In this document: positions 5,611-7,044 of the stretch, one piece after another
How the letters are laid out: every line of letters begins with the position of its first letter
How positions within the stretch are numbered: position 1 is the stretch's first letter
From: Sulfurovum sp.
GTDB lineage: Bacteria > Campylobacterota > Campylobacteria > Campylobacterales > Sulfurovaceae
NCBI GenBank assembly: GCA_021159425.1
Contig: JAGGRU010000173.1
Coordinates: 1-7,044 of the forward strand
DNA length: 7,044 bases
Direction of reading: 5' to 3'
The notes under the pieces: generated by a model
The model's input: the letters and a program-made list of their open reading frames with translations, nothing else
Database searches by the model: none
Told to the model about the DNA's origin: nothing
Program-made: the position numbers and the translations under genes

Positions 5611-7044
5611 AGAGTAGTGAAGTGACTAGTGTCTGAGCTTCTTTGAGTATCAGTTCAAGGTGATCTTGCGAGATAAAGCTCTCGGCGTAGATCTTGTAAA
5701 TATCTTCGGTTCCTGAAGGACGAATGGCAAACCAGCCATTTTTGCTGATCACTTTCAGTCCTCCGATGGCCGCACCGTTACCTTTGGCATGGGTCAAAAT
5801 ATCTTCAACCGGTTCGCCTGCCAGTGTAGAGAGAGAAAGCTTCTCAGGATCGATCGCTTTGATCGCCGCTTTTTCTTCTACCGTAGCGGGGGCATCGACT
5901 CTTTTGTAGTAGGAACGACCAAACTTTTCCTCTAGTGCTGCATAAAGCACAGAAGGGTCTTTGCCCAGTTTTGCCCACATTTCAGCTGCCAGAAGATTGA
6001 GGATGATACCATCTTTGTCTGTACTCCAGACTGTGCCGTCATAACGGAGGAAAGAGGCACCGGCACTCTCTTCTCCTCCAAAACCGAGTGTTCCCTCAAA
6101 AAGTCCATCAACGAACCATTTGAAGCCAACCGGTACTTCTAAAACTTCAACACCGAGATCTTCTGCCACTCTGTCGATCATCGCAGATGAAACCAGTGTT
6201 TTTCCGATCTTCAAGCCTTTGTCCCAATCCGGGCGATTGCCAAAGAGATACCAGATAGCCACACTGAGATAGTGGTTGGGGTTCATAAGCCCAACGGTCG
6301 GTGTGACGATACCGTGACGATCCGAATCAGCATCATTACCAAAGGCAATATCGTATTTGTCTTTGAGTGCCACAAGTGAAGCCATCGCCGAAGGACTGGA
6401 GCAATCCATACGGATCTTGCCGTCATGATCAAGTGTCATGAAAGAGAAAGTCGGATCGATATAGGGATTGACAATGTCCATATTGAGACCATAGATCTCA
6501 TTGATCTTTTTATAGATATCGACACTGGCACCGCCAAGAGGATCGACACCGATACGAATACCGGATTTGACTATGGCATCCATATCAACGATCTGAGTCA
6601 ATGCTTCAACATAAGGTGTAACATAATCGTAAGTATTGATGTAGTCACTTTTCAGTGCTTCTTCGTAGGACAGTGTCGGGATGGTATCGATGCCCTGAGC
6701 CAGTATTTCATTGGCACGGTTTTCGATCCAGGATGTTGCATCGACATCTGCCGGTCCGCCATTTGGAGGGTTATATTTAAATCCGCCATCTTCAGGAGGA
6801 TTGTGGGAAGGGGTAATGATGATACCGTCTGCCTGTGCTCCGCCGTTTCTGTTGTGTTCCAGAATTGCAAAAGAAACTTGCGGTGTAGCGGTGTAGCCAT
6901 TCTCTTCCGCGATCAAAGTAGATACGCCATTGGCAGCAAGTACTTCTATCGCAGTGATCTGTGCCGGAGTAGAGAGTGCATGAGAGTCTTTGCCGATAAA
7001 AAGCGGTCCATCGAAACCCTCTTTTTTACGGTATTCACAGGTTG
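5609..7044 (-). CDS. pgm: Phosphoglucomutase (alpha-D-glucose-phosphate specific), 5' end beyond the window
   Basis: The enzyme interconverts glucose 1-phosphate and glucose 6-phosphate in the cytoplasm, linking central metabolism with glycogen and nucleotide-sugar synthesis. The frame stays open to the right edge, so the first in-window start-like codon (TTG at 6916) is not the true start; 477 residues are visible. Upstream of it the frame reads [19 protein letters not shown], matching the family N-terminal region. The phosphoserine loop TPSHNPP has its Ser codon at 6808-6806. The metal loop NDADSDR, the sugar loop GEESAG and the phosphate loop RPSGTE follow at visible residues about 236-242, 323-328 and 441-446. 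By comparison with the 546-residue E. coli Pgm (active Ser146), about 67 residues are missing. All catalytic elements seen are intact. Its GC content is higher than that of its neighbours. It is followed by pilT after 10 nt, probably in one transcript. Confidence 0.95.
   Translation of the reverse strand, partial: TCEYRKKEGFDGPLFIGKDSHALSTPAQITAIEVLAANGVSTLIAEENGYTATPQVSFAILEHNRNGGAQADGIIITPSHNPPEDGGFKYNPPNGGPADVDATSWIENRANEILAQGIDTIPTLSYEEALKSDYINTYDYVTPYVEALTQIVDMDAIVKSGIRIGVDPLGGASVDIYKKINEIYGLNMDIVNPYIDPTFSFMTLDHDGKIRMDCSSPSAMASLVALKDKYDIAFGNDADSDRHGIVTPTVGLMNPNHYLSVAIWYLFGNRPDWDKGLKIGKTLVSSAMIDRVAEDLGVEVLEVPVGFKWFVDGLFEGTLGFGGEESAGASFLRYDGTVWSTDKDGIILNLLAAEMWAKLGKDPSVLYAALEEKFGRSYYKRVDAPATVEEKAAIKAIDPEKLSLSTLAGEPVEDILTHAKGNGAAIGGLKVISKNGWFAIRPSGTEDIYKIYAESFISQDHLELILKEAQTLVTSLL

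Noticed and set aside
1..7044. CRISPR array, insertion sequence, tRNA or phage genes
   Set aside because: No spaced direct repeats, transposase, terminal inverted repeats or cloverleaf pattern were seen on reading both strands.

Overview
The window most resembles a Campylobacterota (Epsilonproteobacteria) chromosome, perhaps a Sulfurovum- or Sulfurimonas-like sulfur oxidiser. This rests on the AT-rich genes, the TATAAT promoter with little -35 conservation, the tight TAATG gene overlaps and the overall feel of the proteins. The species assignment is inference. No insertion sequence, CRISPR array, tRNA or rRNA gene is visible, and nearly all of the DNA is coding.

Layout, plus strand. (1) A 12-bp hairpin near the left edge probably ends transcription of an upstream gene. 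(2) A two-gene unit follows: an alpha-solenoid protein with variant leucine-rich/HEAT-like repeats and a MoxR-type AAA+ ATPase, joined by a TAATG overlap and closed by an intrinsic terminator whose loop holds the ATPase stop codon. The von Willebrand factor A (VWA) partner usual for MoxR ATPases is absent. (3) A second unit starts at a good TATAAT promoter, carries a leader of about 130 nt with several competing base pairings, and encodes the DEAD-box RNA helicase RhlE plus a small DUF6172-like protein, again joined by TAATG.

Layout, minus strand. Entering from the right edge is phosphoglucomutase Pgm, whose first roughly 67-70 residues lie outside the window. Ten bases after it comes a PilT/PilU-family type IV pilus motor ATPase. 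The motor gene converges on the DUF6172 gene with only 3 nt between the stop codons, inside an inverted repeat that could act on both strands.

How the genes may work together: the solenoid/MoxR pair looks like an ATP-driven remodelling module with a protein-binding scaffold. RhlE and the DUF6172 protein are probably co-produced for RNA remodelling or ribosome work. Pgm supplies the Glc-1-P/Glc-6-P interconversion for glycogen and surface sugars, and PilT powers pilus retraction or DNA uptake. The least explained items are the solenoid/MoxR pair without a VWA gene, the structured rhlE leader, and the coupling of the DUF6172 gene to rhlE.
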